From Tanytarsus gracilentus (lineage: Eukaryota > Arthropoda > Insecta > Diptera > Chironomidae), in the NCBI GenBank assembly GCA_038502055.1, contig JAXRKN010000038.1, forward strand, positions 5,456,001 to 5,520,000: DNA of 64,000 nt, given 5' to 3'. The notes under the pieces are model-generated. The model saw only the letters and a program-made list of their open reading frames with translations, searched no databases and was not told where the DNA came from. The translations under genes and the position numbers were made by a program. Positions 33,494 to 47,300 of the stretch are shown piece by piece (position 1 is the first letter of the stretch; each line of letters starts with the position of its first letter).

Positions 33494-36400
33494 CTAAGAA
33501 TTTGTCGGTGTTGCTGTATTGAGCGGTTTAACAAATGGCTTGATCATCATGGTTGCCTTCTTCAGTGTATAGTCCCAGCCTCTCCAGCGGAACCACACGA
33601 TACCCTGTCGGGCCGTAATATCTTGTGGATCGTGAAGATAAAGACCATTAAGACCTCGACCACAACTCTTCCACCACCAGCCGCCCTGTTATTAAAAATT
33701 CAATAAATCAGGTTAAATGATATTTTTTGTCATTATCATCAACTTATTGATGATTGAAGATGTACAAACCTTGAGCATACTGGCGCAATTGAGTGAACTC
33801 CTGTCATTATCTCGATTGTATGTGGAGAATGGACTGTTGTTGGAACCGTACCATGGATCGTTGAGTGAATCGCCGGCATTTCCTTCGTAGCCATCAATTT
33901 CAAGTTTATAGTAATCGGCTTCAGAATGAATTTTAAAGTGCGCATATTGAGCATATCTGAGAGTTTTTAAAAATGCAATTATTTTTAAAAGATCCAAATT
34001 AAAATTGCGAGCAATGTTAAAAAAATAGTTTTTACCTTTTATTTCCTTCAAAATCTTCAAGCTCAATTCGAAGTGCATAATCTTCATTATTCGTCAGCAT
34101 GTAAATGTTTTCATTGCCCATCCAAAATTCTTTCGCGGGATCACCAAAACCATTCTTATAGTCGGCCCAATCACGATTGAAATTTTCACGAGGTTCACCA
34201 AAATCATCACGACGTTGAATTACCTTTAAAATAAAATTAATTCTTTTTTAATTAAACTCAAAATTTCTCTCGTTGAATGTCAAAATGTCACAAATGAGAG
34301 AAATTTATTTCGAGCAGCAATGCATTGTCGCCATTAACACACGAAAGAAAGTTCGGAAACGTGACAAAAAAAATTATTTGAAAATGTAACCAGAGTTAAT
34401 AAGCAGCTCAGCCTTCGACATCGATTAACACCCCAAAAATATTTCGATTTAATTCTTTTTCATAGAGTTTCTACAGAAAAAAAATTCCCACACAAAATGC
34501 ACTGACACAAAGTCAGTCACTTACCGTCCATCCGCCATCGGCAACCTCTTGCTCGCAGTAAACTTTCAAAAACCAGTAAGTGGTGCCACGAATTTGGAGA
34601 TAGTAGACACCCGATTGTCTCATGCCCGCATTTAACAGCTCTGTGCATGAGAAACCCTATTAGAGATTAAAGATTGGATTAAAGTCAATAATTGTAATGA
34701 TGATTGTGCTCAATTTACTCACTTTAACGTCTTTATAGCCCACCGTATCAGTCGCAAAGGTTGTATTGATTTTAGATGGCTTGTTTTTCACACTGGGAAA
34801 TATGATGCGTGATTCTCCTTTGCGTGAGATAGTTTTGGCATTTGATCCGCTTGTTTGATTTGTTATCGATGAATTTATAAAATTATTCATGCTTCCCTGT
34901 GTTGAACTGGTCGATGGCACTTGTGTGCTTGATGATGATGACGTTGTTGTCGGTTGTGTTGGTATGGTTGTGGACGCAGTTGAGTGAGATGCATTTTCAG
35001 TTGACTCCTCGACGATTGAATATCTAGGATTGTATTCGACATGTCGGTCGATTGTTGGGTCAATCAATAAGTCAGCAGGCACGGGTCTCTGTGAGAGTAT
35101 ATTTACATCCTCTTCTTGCTTCTTAAGGCGCTTCTCAACCATGTCAAGATTTTCAATGATTAAATTTGTCTTCGTACGCAAATCTTGATGGATTTGTCCG
35201 ATTGCACGCTCTTGCCGCTGTGTCTGTGTGAGTAATTTGTCCGATTTCGGCAATAAATCATCAACGGAGCTCTTCGTACCGACAACAACATTCCACACTT
35301 CATCCATCTTCTCCGACACTGACAGAATTGGTTTAACTTGATGGACTAATGAATCGATTTTGCTAGCTTTCAAATATGGCGGAATGGTCGTTGACGTCGC
35401 ATTAAATGTATTGGCGTTTTGCTCCACAATGGCCTCGTGCACATCTTGCACTAGATTGAGCATCTTTGCCACATTTGTTGACACGAGATTCACGTGAAAT
35501 TGCAGCTTTTTGTCAATGGCGTCTGTGGTCTTCCTCAAATGATCTAAATCCTTCGACACGTGTCCCATGACTTCATTATTCATAGCATGAATCGGTTTCC
35601 TCTCGCTCGCCTCAGCGTTTATATCGTCAACGGGCAAGAAGTTGGTATCGATTTGATTCTTTAGCTTCACCAATTTGGTGTCAATGCTGCTCACTTTCTG
35701 ATCCAACTGCGTTAGACGATTATTAAGCGATGGCGCGGACGCCGATCTCGATAGCTTTTGTAAATCGTCAGTCGAGAGTCTCGTATTTAAATCGCCCAGC
35801 CTCGTAATGATGGCATCAGTTTTGAGAATATTATCACCGACTTTATTGTCGAGCGATTCCACGCGTCGCATCATGTGCTCAACGGCTTTATCCAGATTGT
35901 CTATCCGCTGCAACTTACCTTCAAGTGTCGAAATTACAGCTTCAAATATTGACAAAAGTTGTTGCTCTCTGCAAAAAAGAATAAAAAGAAGAAATAATAT
36001 CGAGGACAAAGTTTAGGTGGAGAATTGACAAAGAACAATGAGTAGTAATTAAATGAAGAAGTCTTGGAGCTGTCAGATGGGGAAAAAGAGAGAGGCACTC
36101 AGATGTAAGAAATTCAATTATTCACACACATTTATTGATGTTGTCGCGTACGACGCTGTAAGTCATCATTAATTTGTCATTCGTTCGTTAATTGTGACAA
36201 GCACATGAAAGGCAAATGAGTGATTTGCAGTCGCTATATTAACTGACTTAGCATACATTCATTATGCGGCTTTGGAATTGTTGTTGAGTAATTTCAAGTG
36301 CTGCAATTATGGGCTTAAGTAGATTTTTTGCGCCAAAATTGTAAAAAAAAGTCGAACACACGTTGAGAGTTTGCAAAAAAATTTCTAACTTGGACTGAAA

Positions 36401-39400
36401 GGTTATTCAATGCTGGCTTTTACGTTCACACACAGTGCTCTGCATACTTATGGATTTTCAGCGGGACATGTGGGAGTTTAGAAAGCTTTCTCACATATTG
36501 TCACAAGATTATGAAGATGAAAATGCTAATATGCGATAAGAATCGTATTACGCGGACGATTAATTTTTATTACTTTTATATATGGACAATTAACTTCTTC
36601 TCTTGCATGTGAGAGCTTTCAAAGTCACATTTGAAGAAATGAAAATCATTTTCAATTCCATTTATTTTTAACATAATTGCTCGTTGATAAAATCTTGTAA
36701 GTTTTGGAGACCTTCATTTAACATGAATAATAATTTGGTCGATGAGATTGAAGGGAGGTAACGAAAAAAATAAAAAATATATACTCGTGAAGTTTTAAAT
36801 TTAAAAATGTCTTAACTAAGAAAATCAAGCTTATCAGAATAATGATGATAATTATAGCTCCGCTATATATTAATTTTGGATTTTTCCAAAACCTGTTTTC
36901 GGCCCCTAGTGCCAAGACATTACATTGTGCAATATCTAAACATATACTCAAATGATAGGCCTAGCCAAACCCTACAAACTGGCGAAAACAGATTTGAAAT
37001 CGGTTGCTCCTACGAGGAGTTAGAGCCATTTAAGTCATCTTACTTTCTCACTTTCTCACTTTCTCACTTTCTTACGATCTTAGTGAACGCCATATCTCAA
37101 GAACGGCTGGTCGGATTTGAGTCGGGTTTGTGGCTAAAGATCGGGTTTTGGCTCTAGTTGTGCAAGAAGTATTTAGTTTTGAGGTCCGACCCACCAAGGA
37201 CCGTCCCTGAGTGCAAAAATATCCTTTTTCATACAAATTTTCTCTTTTATGGCTTCATGGGTATCGTTGAACTCGTAATTGCATCAGGAATCGATTGACA
37301 TTGATGATTTTTGAGGAATGTCCATTATGGACGGCCAGGAGTGCCACTAATGTCCATTTTTCAGAACAATGGCTTCATGTATGTCGTTGAACTCGTCATT
37401 GCATCAGGAATCAATTGGCATTGATGATTTTTGAGGAATGTCCATCATGGTCGGCTAGGAGTGCCACTAATGTCCATTTTTCAGTACTATGGCTTCATGT
37501 ATCTCGTTGAACTGGTCATTGGATCAGGAATTGATTGGCATTGATGAGTTTTGATGAATGTCCATCATGGCCGGCCAGGAGTGCCATAATGTCCATTTTT
37601 CAGAACTATGGGGTACTAATCTAAGACAGCGGAGCTATTGGAAATGGCAACGCCGTTTGCAGACCCATCTTGTTTTAAAATACTATTATATTAACATATT
37701 AATATATTATTTTAAAAATGTACTCTAAAACTTTTAAATTTCAAAAAATAAATTTTGACACGTACTTTAAAAAATAAACAAATTTCAAAAATATTTCAAT
37801 AAAACACGTTTTCATGCCGACAATGTTTCTTTTTCTTGACGTGTTTAATGATCAGAAATTGTGTCAAATATGAAGATGAATCTCAAAGTGATGATGGAAG
37901 GATTGATAGAGAGAAAAATATCTCGCGAATGTGTGCACGAATCAAATATTGCGACACGGTCGCAAGAAGAAATAAAGATTAATGATGAGCAGGCAATGAG
38001 TCAATTGAGACTGAGAGATGTTGAGGAAAGAGCTTGTGTGAACTGAGAGACGAAGTCAAACTTGTATAACTTATGATATTTTCAACATATGGATGAACGC
38101 ATATAATAAAATTACTGTTGCTGCTACTTCTCAAAGTGAGCTCATTTACGCCTATGAGAGTAACAAGAGTCTTTCGATGCGTTCGCACGTTAAAAATGCT
38201 GCTGTTGTTGTTGAACAATTTAACGACAATTACTCGTGTGTAATAATATAACATTAAATGCCACATGCAGATACACGTTATACACCAAAAAATCATCATG
38301 CATGCGCTTCAATCATTGTCTATAGGATGCATCATATGTAGCGTGCCCATGAAGACGTTGTGAGGTAAACAATCAACTATTAAAGGAGATGAGCAGCACG
38401 CCAAGATGACTATCAACTCATAAAAGCGCCACAAGACATCGTCGAAGATTAAAATATGATTTTTTTCGGTTGCAATTTTTCTCGGCTTGTGACCACCGAA
38501 ACGCGCGCAATCAATTCGCGAATGGCATTTTGTCATAAATGTCGATAAATATGTGTCTCTTAAAACCTAAATGAGCCATTAAACTTCCACGAAAAAAGAC
38601 ATGTGTATACAAAATATTCCACTAACTCCTCTTCAAGTTTTATTGAACATATGTCGATAAAAAATTCAATTTTGAATAAAAAAAATTAAGTCAAAGATCA
38701 CCAAATGAATAGTCTTGCCAATGAATGCTATTTTTGCCACCAATGACATTTTACGTTTCACTAAATTATAACTATAAATTTATTCTCTCTCCAGCAATAA
38801 AAAAATAATTGATTGCTATCACACTCATAAGTTTGAAAGTTCACTCGCCAGTCTGTAATTGATTAGAAGAAGGAGAAAAAGTATAAAGTGACCGAATAAT
38901 GCGCCACTCAATGTTTATCCTTCGCAAGCAATCACCATTACACAATGTCAAGAGATTGCATGAGAGAGGGATAAAACACCTCGAGATAGACAGACACATT
39001 GTTGCCGATATTTGAATGTTGTGTCTAATTTCGCCGCGACGAGAAAGGTTAAGAAAAAGAAATTAGATGAATTATTGTTAATAAACTTTACAACCAGTGG
39101 CAGGTGCTGCTGTCGCACAAATTGAATTGTGTTAAACTGAATTGAGCGTTTTTTTTCTCTTGAGACACTTTAATTGCCATTTTTTAAACAATCGCTTTAT
39201 ATAATGTAAAACAAAAATGAATGATCATGTCTGTCGACTGTTGCGAATTTTCATTCAATCAGTTAGAGTTATGAATGGCCATTGGAATAAAGTGTATCGT
39301 GCATGAAATGGAAAAAAGTCAAGCCTAGTTTTCACAGCAGCATGAAAATAATTAATTATACATTTAACAATTCTTCATTAAAATTTGCTTAATTTTTCCA

Positions 39401-42400
39401 ATTTCTAATTTTAATTAACAAATTAATGCTCATGAAAATTCCTAAATTTATGTAATGAAAATTCAAACGGGGTTGAGGATCTAAAATTATTTAACTTTAC
39501 ATTAATTAAAAAATAATCTCAATTCTTAATTGTAAACCATATCTACCTCAAACCATCATCATGCAATTAGCCTAAAGAAAATTATCCAATTTAATTCCGA
39601 TGGTAGTCAATTTTCAAGTGAACAATGGATTTAACAATGCTATTTTTTGTAGATTTAGAACTCGATCAAATGTTCACATTCATTGTTTAGCTCCTTGCAT
39701 GATTAATAGTTTTAAATTGTGCGGTTGAAAATTCGTTTCCTTTTGAAGTGTATCAAAATCTTTTTTATGATAATTTTAAAACATCCATTCTAGGATACAA
39801 AGTACATAATTAAAATCAAAACTTGCCGAACAAAAAAAAACCTTTTAAAAGCACTTCCTTGTAAATTCAATTTAAAATTCTTACAATTAAAACCACAAAT
39901 CGTAATTTTTTTTTGTGTGAATGTGATTATCCCAAAATTTATCATTCGAAAATTTTTTCTTTCCAATTTATATTTGTCTAAGAGAAAAAAAATATCGTGG
40001 TTTATGGATTTCTCATTTCACGTTCATGACAAGGCCATGACACGTATCGTTATTTTTAGTCTTTTGTTTATTTTAAGCTATGCAGTTCATGCTCTTTTAT
40101 GTCTTTGAAGCTGTTAACACTAATCCGACACGAATCAAGTGTGTGTGCGTGAAAAATGATTAGATTATGGCAATGGAATTTATTGTCTCAAAGGAGAGAG
40201 ATCGCGAAGATTAAAATTGGGCTCACAACGTTGTCTTTCGCTCTCTCACGCATAACACATGCTGATACGTTTATTTGTGAAAACACCAGTCCATGAAATT
40301 ATAATAAATTAATTTGTCAATACACAGCTTCAATATATCTATAATAAGATTTCCATTTTGCAAATTATTCGCAATTGAATATATACATGGTGATTGCTAA
40401 TGTGATGAAATGATCGTATAGTTTATGTCAACAAGAAAAACGTGGAGTTGTTAGTTGATCGTTAATGGTGATGGAGACATGCTCATAAATGAATTGATAG
40501 TGTTATGGGAGACTGTGGTGATGACTATTTTTAATTAAATTCTCCTTGATCCTCACGAAGGTCTAACAGAGTTCCGGCACAACTGTCGCTTCACCCTAAG
40601 GCATGAATATTTCAAAATTCATCGCATGATCTACATAGATGTATTTTTTACATTTATCGCGATGAAGTTCAACATTTTCAAATTAAATTAATTTTTTTTA
40701 TAACTCGTACCATTCATTATATGACAGCACCAAATCCAATAACTGCAGTTGAAATTCCTAAACAGGTTTTGCTATTTTTTTAAGTCGCGCGCGGCAGAAA
40801 TTTATTTTCCTGTACAAGCAGTAAAAAATATAAAAGTTTTCATTTTCTAAGCCACTTCAATGGTCATAAAAAGAAAATTGCAACAATGCAGCAGAAAAGT
40901 ATCAACCTTAATAGTCATAATTCTCGATAAAAAAAATTGATCGCTTTCATGCTCTACAATTTTCAATCAATATGTTTCTAAAGCGCAAGAAAATAAATAT
41001 GAAAAAAATCAGTAATCGCCGATAAAAGAGCAGTCGCTTTCGAAAAAAGATTACCTTGAAAATGGCAATTTCAAATAACGAATGCTCGCGCTTTTAAAGT
41101 CATTACCATGATCAGATAATTAACTTATGTTTTGTTTTATTTTTATCCTCAAACAATATAAAATGCAACTTTAGTGTGCGAGATATATTTTTTTCGTGTC
41201 AAAATCAGTGGAGTTGGTAGTTAAAAATTTTAAATGATTTCAATTTGCATTTTTTCTAGTTCAATGTTTTTTTTAACAACTGGAAAAATTAAATTTTAAG
41301 CATTTTCGTGCTTTAGCAAAATATTTCATGCCCTCTTAAAATTTGATCAAAAAGCAGTAAAATATTTTTATGTCTCTATCTGTTCAATCAGCAGCTCTCA
41401 CTGCTGTTAATCACGAATATTGTTGTAGGAGGCTAAAATCTAGCACATTAATGAGCCCTTAAGCTTGACACGAATTCTCTTTTCAATTTACTTCTCTATG
41501 AACAGAAACAACCTAAATTGAAATTATAATTTTGCAATGTACACGTATGCAAGCCATTATTAAAATAATAATACGGAAATTATTCAATGTTGGCCACCAG
41601 CGAGAGAGCTCGAATATGTTTTCAGCTCATAATCTCTATTTGCAGGCGAAAACATTAACCGAATTATTCAGTGTTTAATAACAATTATTGAGCGAATCAT
41701 CACGGAGTGTGAATGAAGTTATGCTTTAAGCGCCATTCACGCCATATTTCGTGACTTAAAAATTAGAGATGCACATTGAGATGATTTGCAATGCACTGAT
41801 TGATATTACATGATGAGGGGAATTGACTGCGAGGCAATTCTTCACGTGATTGACAACCAAACGATTTAGTTTAAGCTCAGCTCGAATAGCTTCATTTATG
41901 CGAGACAAAAAATAGAAATCGATGAGTAAGTAACTTCTGGTGTTTACTGAACAACTCATTAACTGATCCATCAGCCGCCCGGTAAATAAGTGTGCACTCG
42001 CAATATTGATTTTACGCATTAAGAGAGCATTAAATATGTTTTTATGAAAATAAGTAAGATGAAAGCTCAAAATTTACGTTGCATAAATCACAATTTTTTC
42101 GCATGAGTTATTCGAAAACGTTGGCCGTGCTTTAAAATGAAATTAATATTAAAGTGGTTCAGGAGTTCAACGATCTGTTATTTTTTTCTTGTTGCAAAAT
42201 GCGTTTAATGAGCGAAACGTCGTCACTGTGTCAGAAGTGAAAATTGTGTGCACTTTCGGGATGCAAACTTGACTCTCTCATTTTTTTCTTTGACAGCAGT
42301 AAAATATTGCCTCATAATAATTCGTGTTGATGGAAATGAGAAAAAATTCTCTCTATCGTGGCAAGTGGTAAAATTTCAAAATGAATTTTTTTTAATTAAG

Positions 42401-44339
42401 TCTCCTTTACACACGTGTCACCGCAAGCCACATAAAAAATTTCCAAATGCATTAAACAATTTTTACATATGGTGGTGAAAATCTATCTCGAAAAATAACC
42501 TCGTGAGCTAACACATATAATTTTATATTTGGTTTCTCCCTTCAGCACATTTTGCGATTTACACACATGTTTGCACATTAAATGGTGCCTTTTGTACTTT
42601 CCTTAATTTATTTACATAATTCTTTCTTTGAAAGCATGAAAGGAGAAAAAAGTGTATGTAGATCTCTTTATCGCACGGCCAATATCAACAAATATATTTG
42701 TGTGTGTGTGCACTCAGCTAACTTGCCATTCAATAGCCCATTTGATTCTCGGCAACTGATTGTATTGAAATAATTTTTAACCTTAAACACAATAGTGTGG
42801 AAAGTATATTCAAGAGAGGAAAAAAAATCACCTCACGGTGGTGATAAACAAGAAACATGCATTTTGGACTTGAATATCAGCACCCTATAATCAGGTATTG
42901 TGGGGATCATGCATCATTGCAGCAAATTAAGCTGCTTTTGAAATATTTTCAAGACATAAACTCTCAATAAAAAAAATAATACGTGCGGGAATTGTGAAAG
43001 AAATCTCTTTTTGTGTGTTATTATAAACAAAATACTCGAAAATTAAGAGCCAGCGGAGGCAAGAAAAAACAACAAGGCGAGAGAGAGAGAAAGAAAGAGT
43101 CTTTTTATTTGGACACTCATATAAGGTGATATAGCATACAACAATTTATTAATTAATCATTGTTTCAAGATCGAAAGTTGTCGGAATTGGAAATTAAAGT
43201 CCAACAACAATGTACAGTTTTGTTCAATGAAGGAAGAAGAAGCACAAAAAAAATTGGCAATGATCTCTTTTTGCACATACCACACATTAAATCACCATCG
43301 ATTGTATAAAGTTGTTGATGTTGCTGTGCGTTGTTGTGAACAAAAAAAAGTAAATTGGGGAGGTGAAATTTTTCCTTTTTATTTTAATGTACCTCACGCC
43401 TGACTTAAGGCTTATTGCAATGACTTTGCACATATAAATTTCTATAGAAACAATTTTTTTATTGATCGCTCTCTTAATCTCTTTCATAAGCTCACCTGGT
43501 TGCCGCTTTTTCATGATCCTCCCTTTATAATTTCGATAACATGTGGTTAAAGTAAATTATTATGAAATCTCCTTGTTTATAAACTTTCTTGCTCGCAATC
43601 AATTTTTTTTACACTAGACTTTTTTAAATAATTAATGAGGTGAAACTTTTTATGATATGAAAATAATTCTGCACTTCTTTGATAAAAGGAACACAACTGG
43701 CAATAAAAATTAAGTATAGCAGCAATTTGTTGCCCAATGATTCGTAAATCTCGTGAATTGATAAGGCATTAAATGAAAGCAAAATTCCCACTCTCTCATG
43801 CAATCGAAGGAAAAATCCTAACGAAGTGAAATTTGCCCCGCAGGTGCTGATAATAAAGTCTGTAGACATCACATATGTATGCTTGATTAAATCATTAAAG
43901 TTTTTGAAATTCGTGAAATGTGAACCGCAATCTCAAGGTCCTCGTGAGAATACAAAAATCATAACCATCTCGCGCACGTTCATGAAGTCATTTCATTTTT
44001 CTCATTAAGTGAAATTTTCAATGCTCAACAATCTTGAAATGCTACATATATAATTATGTGTGTGTGTGTGTTGAGCGCAAAAAAAAGAGCCTTCTCGTAT
44101 GACATGTCAACGCGTTGATGATATAAAAAAAGAAATTAAGCGCTAAGAAAATCGCTACCAACTCACCTCGATCGAAAGGCAGGCTTCGTTGCTGAACTCC
44201 TTGAGGTGGCGTTTTTTGGATATTGACTTGCACTAGTTCGCGGCAAGCGGGCCGACGAAGTGCCGGTGCCTGGTCGTACAGGTGACACCGCAAAAACGCA
44301 CACGGCAGAGAGCAAAACGATGGCCAAGAAGGCCTTCAT
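33494..44339 (-). CDS. Secreted fibrinogen-related protein with long coiled coil (FRP1)
   Basis: Six exons on the minus strand: 44339-44167, 35968-34723, 34656-34525, 34223-34036, 33956-33770 and 33685-33494; product 705 residues; phases 2, 0, 0, 2, 0. Exon 1 encodes a signal peptide (MKAFLAIVLLSAVCVFAVS) and a Ser/Thr/Arg-rich segment. Exon 2 encodes about 415 residues of heptad-patterned coiled coil ending in a Ser/Thr-rich linker. Exons 3-6 form a complete fibrinogen C-terminal domain: FSCTELLNAG, GGWTVIQRR, FGDPAKEFWMGN, the calcium-site region YNRDNDRSSLNCA, GGWWWKSCG and GIVWFRWRG with KP near the end. Such proteins are oligomeric extracellular lectins or signalling ligands (angiopoietin-like, scabrous-like, techylectin-like) in insect immunity and development. 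The first intron is 8.2 kb and contains a repeat element. A paralogue lies 23 kb away in opposite orientation. Confidence 0.92.
36855..37637. mobile_element. Repeat element with short terminal inverted repeats and 120-bp tandem units
   Basis: TAGCTCCGCT (36855-36864) and its exact reverse complement AGCGGAGCTA (37628-37637) bound a 783-bp segment. Inside are an 8-base tandem run (ctttctca, about 37042-37074) and three copies of a 120-bp unit. It is less AT-rich than its surroundings. No coding capacity is convincing. A clear target duplication is not visible, so the class (small DNA transposon or Helitron-like) is open. Confidence 0.6.
37249..37608 (+). repeat. 120-bp tandem repeat, three units
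   Basis: Each unit begins ATGGCTTCATG (37249, 37369, 37489) and contains TCGTTGAACTCGTCATTGCA, GGCATTGATGATTTTTGAGG and AGGAGTGCCACTAATGTCCA or close variants. The spacing is exactly 120 bp between the first three starts; the last unit has lost one base. Units differ by scattered substitutions. Confidence 0.85.
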
Positions 44340-47300
44340 TGTGACTGTTACACTTTTTTTTCTGTGTTTCTAGAAACGAATTCTCTTTTAGCCTGACTTT
44401 ATGTCACTTATGGTGGCTGTATGTTTTCGATTGTGTAACTCACTACACTTTACTTCTTTTAAAGATCAATATAATTTATCTTATTCTCTGCTCTGCTTTT
44501 CTTCACTGCTTTTTATGCGTGCATGCAATGCAAATTTTTCAACTCTCTTCAAATGTCACTCGTAAAATTTATTTCCTCCATTATTAGAACTTGTTTCCAA
44601 TGATCTCGCATGGCTTAATGCGATGCTCTTTTGAGCGTAACAATTGCACTTTATTATTTTAATTTTCTTTTTTCGGTTCAATTTTAATTTTTATCTCAAT
44701 CACCGCTCCTTTAAAAAGTACAATAATGACCTAGCAAAATAAAATTCACTCGATGTTAATAAATTTTTTTCTTCTTTTCTACTTAATTGTATCACTGTGA
44801 ATGATTATGATTTTTCTCTTCGTGAAAGCCGCCACCACATGGTAGGCACAAGCGCAATAATTAAAACAGCTTCGACGCTAAAATACTTGTATAGACACAA
44901 ATGTATGAAAGGCAAAAAAAAAATATCTCATAGCATACCGCTAAAATACTTGAAAATCCTTGATTTATAACTCTTTATTTTTATTTCAATATCACTTTAA
45001 AAAAAGTGACTGCGGTTAATGTGGAAAGTGCAGTCAGATAAAAAAAGTTGCTACATGCTGAGAGTTAAATAATTTAATCAACATTTTTATGGTGCAATCC
45101 TTGAATACTTTTTATCTCTCTCCATTTTTAGATATTAGCTGAATGATAACACAGAAAAATTCCGATCATGTCACTTTCGTTCCAAAAAATACTCTCGCGA
45201 TTGAATTGATTCAGATTTTGCAAGAAGAAGAAGAAAAAAGTATTTTTCACGATCTTATATTTTTGTGTGGACTGCCAATGCGAAGGAGAGTAAGAGATAA
45301 TAGCAAAAACAATAAATTGAAACACTTGCTGGCTTGGCCGCCTTTATGTTTTCGTTTCTTTTAATTTTCTTCTTTTTATTCGAAGCGACATGCACTTTGC
45401 ATTATCGACATTAATTACTTTTTACATGTTACATCACTATTCGTGGGTATTTTTTTAGCGCAATAAAAAGACACTAAAAATTTTCTTAAATTGACATTTT
45501 AGTTATTTTAAATCTTTTTTTAATGAAAAGCTTTAATTTACACTTGTGCTGTGGATAATTAAAAAAATTCACAGTGACTTTTTTTCGAAAAAATAAAATT
45601 CTTAATTCTAACAACTTCGCACTTTTTTCAAATAGAAAAAAAATCAGATATTAAAATCGCGCATATTGATTAAAAACACGACCGTTTGCTTTCGTAGACA
45701 AAATATTACTATGAAGGAGATCGCAGTGAATATTTCTTTCGTGGCTATGCGAGTGAGCGGAGCGGATCGTGCAAAAAAGTGATCATATGCTGTTGCGAGA
45801 GCATTAAGCTTGCGAGAGAGAAACCAGCGGTGGAAAAGAGAATCCAATGCATTTTGGAGAGTTTTATTTTATGTTGTAATACTCAGTCGACTTATTTTTT
45901 CATGTCTGCCTTCTGTCTGGTCGCAAGCAGCACTATACAACTCTCCAATAGAGAGTAAGAGAGGCTCGCACTCACGTTTTTTCTTCACATATATACTTTC
46001 ACTATCATCTTACAATAAACTTTATACGTAGCGCTAAACGTTTTTATGTACGTTGAACCACATGATCATACATGGAATTGTGTATGAGAATTTCGCGTTT
46101 CTGGTGTGTTGAAAAGATTAAATTCGCACAAATGTTTTAAAATTAATTTAAGCGTGCATGATATTTTAAGAGATTTAAACTTTTCATCAAGTAAATGAGT
46201 TTTTTAAAAAAATTAATTAATTATTTTTTGAGGTATTTAACCCGAAAAATTTAACAGTCATTATCACAGCGGTGAGAACTAATTAGGCTAAAAAATTTAC
46301 ACAAAATAAATAATTTGCAATTTTAAAGATGGTGCTTTGGAAGGTCAGTCGAGAATTATGGACTTTAATTGAAATATAAATAAAGGAATTATTGTAAAGT
46401 CGAGAAACTGCTCATTAAATAATCAGAACATGGATTACACGAATTTTGTTTGAACAAAAATCCTTCAAATTTACTCCAAGTCATATTTAAATTTTTCTTG
46501 CATATTTCAGCGCGTTTTGCGAAACGAAAAAAATTTAATTACCTCAAAAATTTTAATTCGAAATTCATAATGAAAATATTTTATTGAACACGAAAACGCA
46601 TAGAAATGCGTACAAACTCTCCCACTAGAAGTGTTTCCGCATTTCAATAATCAACGCGCGGTGATTGAAGTTTCTTTAATTGTTTCATCGAGAGAAGGAA
46701 TCCAAAACCGAACCATTTTAACTTATATCGCGAATAATATGTAACGCTGTCAGTCAGTCAGCAGCCTTATGCCGTGCCATGTTCGACATGAATGTTTACA
46801 AAAGACTTCAATGCGTGAACATAGGAAATTGTCGAATGTTTAAATTTCATTCATTTTTTTGCGCTTTGGCTCATTTATTCAAATGTACCACTTTTTGGCT
46901 GGTTGAGAGCTCGTGAACATTGTTTTTTGCCATGCATCTTAAAATCATTATTGTGGTATTATCTTCGGCATGTGCTTATTATTTTCTCCTCTCGGCTTAT
47001 CTGACACAAGCCAAAGCGAGTGAAAAAAAAGTCTTAATGAATTTTAAATTAAAATTTGCCAGTTCAAAAAGTGAAAATAGTGTAATGTTATCACATTGTC
47101 TTATGTGCTGCTCTTGTCGCTATTTTGCGCGCGCAAAAAATGGAAGTTAAAGGCAAACATGAAGTTGAATTCAAAGAGAGAGAAAGAAATTGCGGAGAAA
47201 TTTTTTAAATGTCATAAAAGGCACTGGAGACATGGCATTTCTAATTTCGAATTGTGGCTTCTTGAGCCTCTCCATGGAACTAATAAAGTTACTTGCTCAC

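Larger units (their letters stand above)
35969..44166 (-). other. 8.2-kb first intron of FRP1
   Basis: Bounded by a GAG|GTGAGT donor at 44166 and a TTTTTTGCAG acceptor at 35969. Apart from the repeat element at 36855-37637 I see no nested gene: open frames at 37861-38046, 37979-38299, 41756-42070 and 43624-43872 have no motif. A large first intron after a signal-peptide exon often holds control elements, but none can be identified by eye. Confidence 0.6.

Noticed and set aside
33713..34087. Separate gene suggested by a 124-codon frame on the minus strand
   Set aside because: It reads through exon 5 of FRP1 and both adjoining introns; the splice sites and the paralogue show it is part of FRP1.
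36718..36951. Open frame on the minus strand overlapping the left end of the intronic repeat element
   Set aside because: Hydrophobic run comes from an AT-rich ATTATT tract and crosses the element boundary; not a gene.
46920..47150. Possible small secreted protein (hydrophobic N-terminus, Cys cluster)
   Set aside because: No splice or promoter support and no recognisable Cys framework; overlapping frames are similarly open, so chance is likely.
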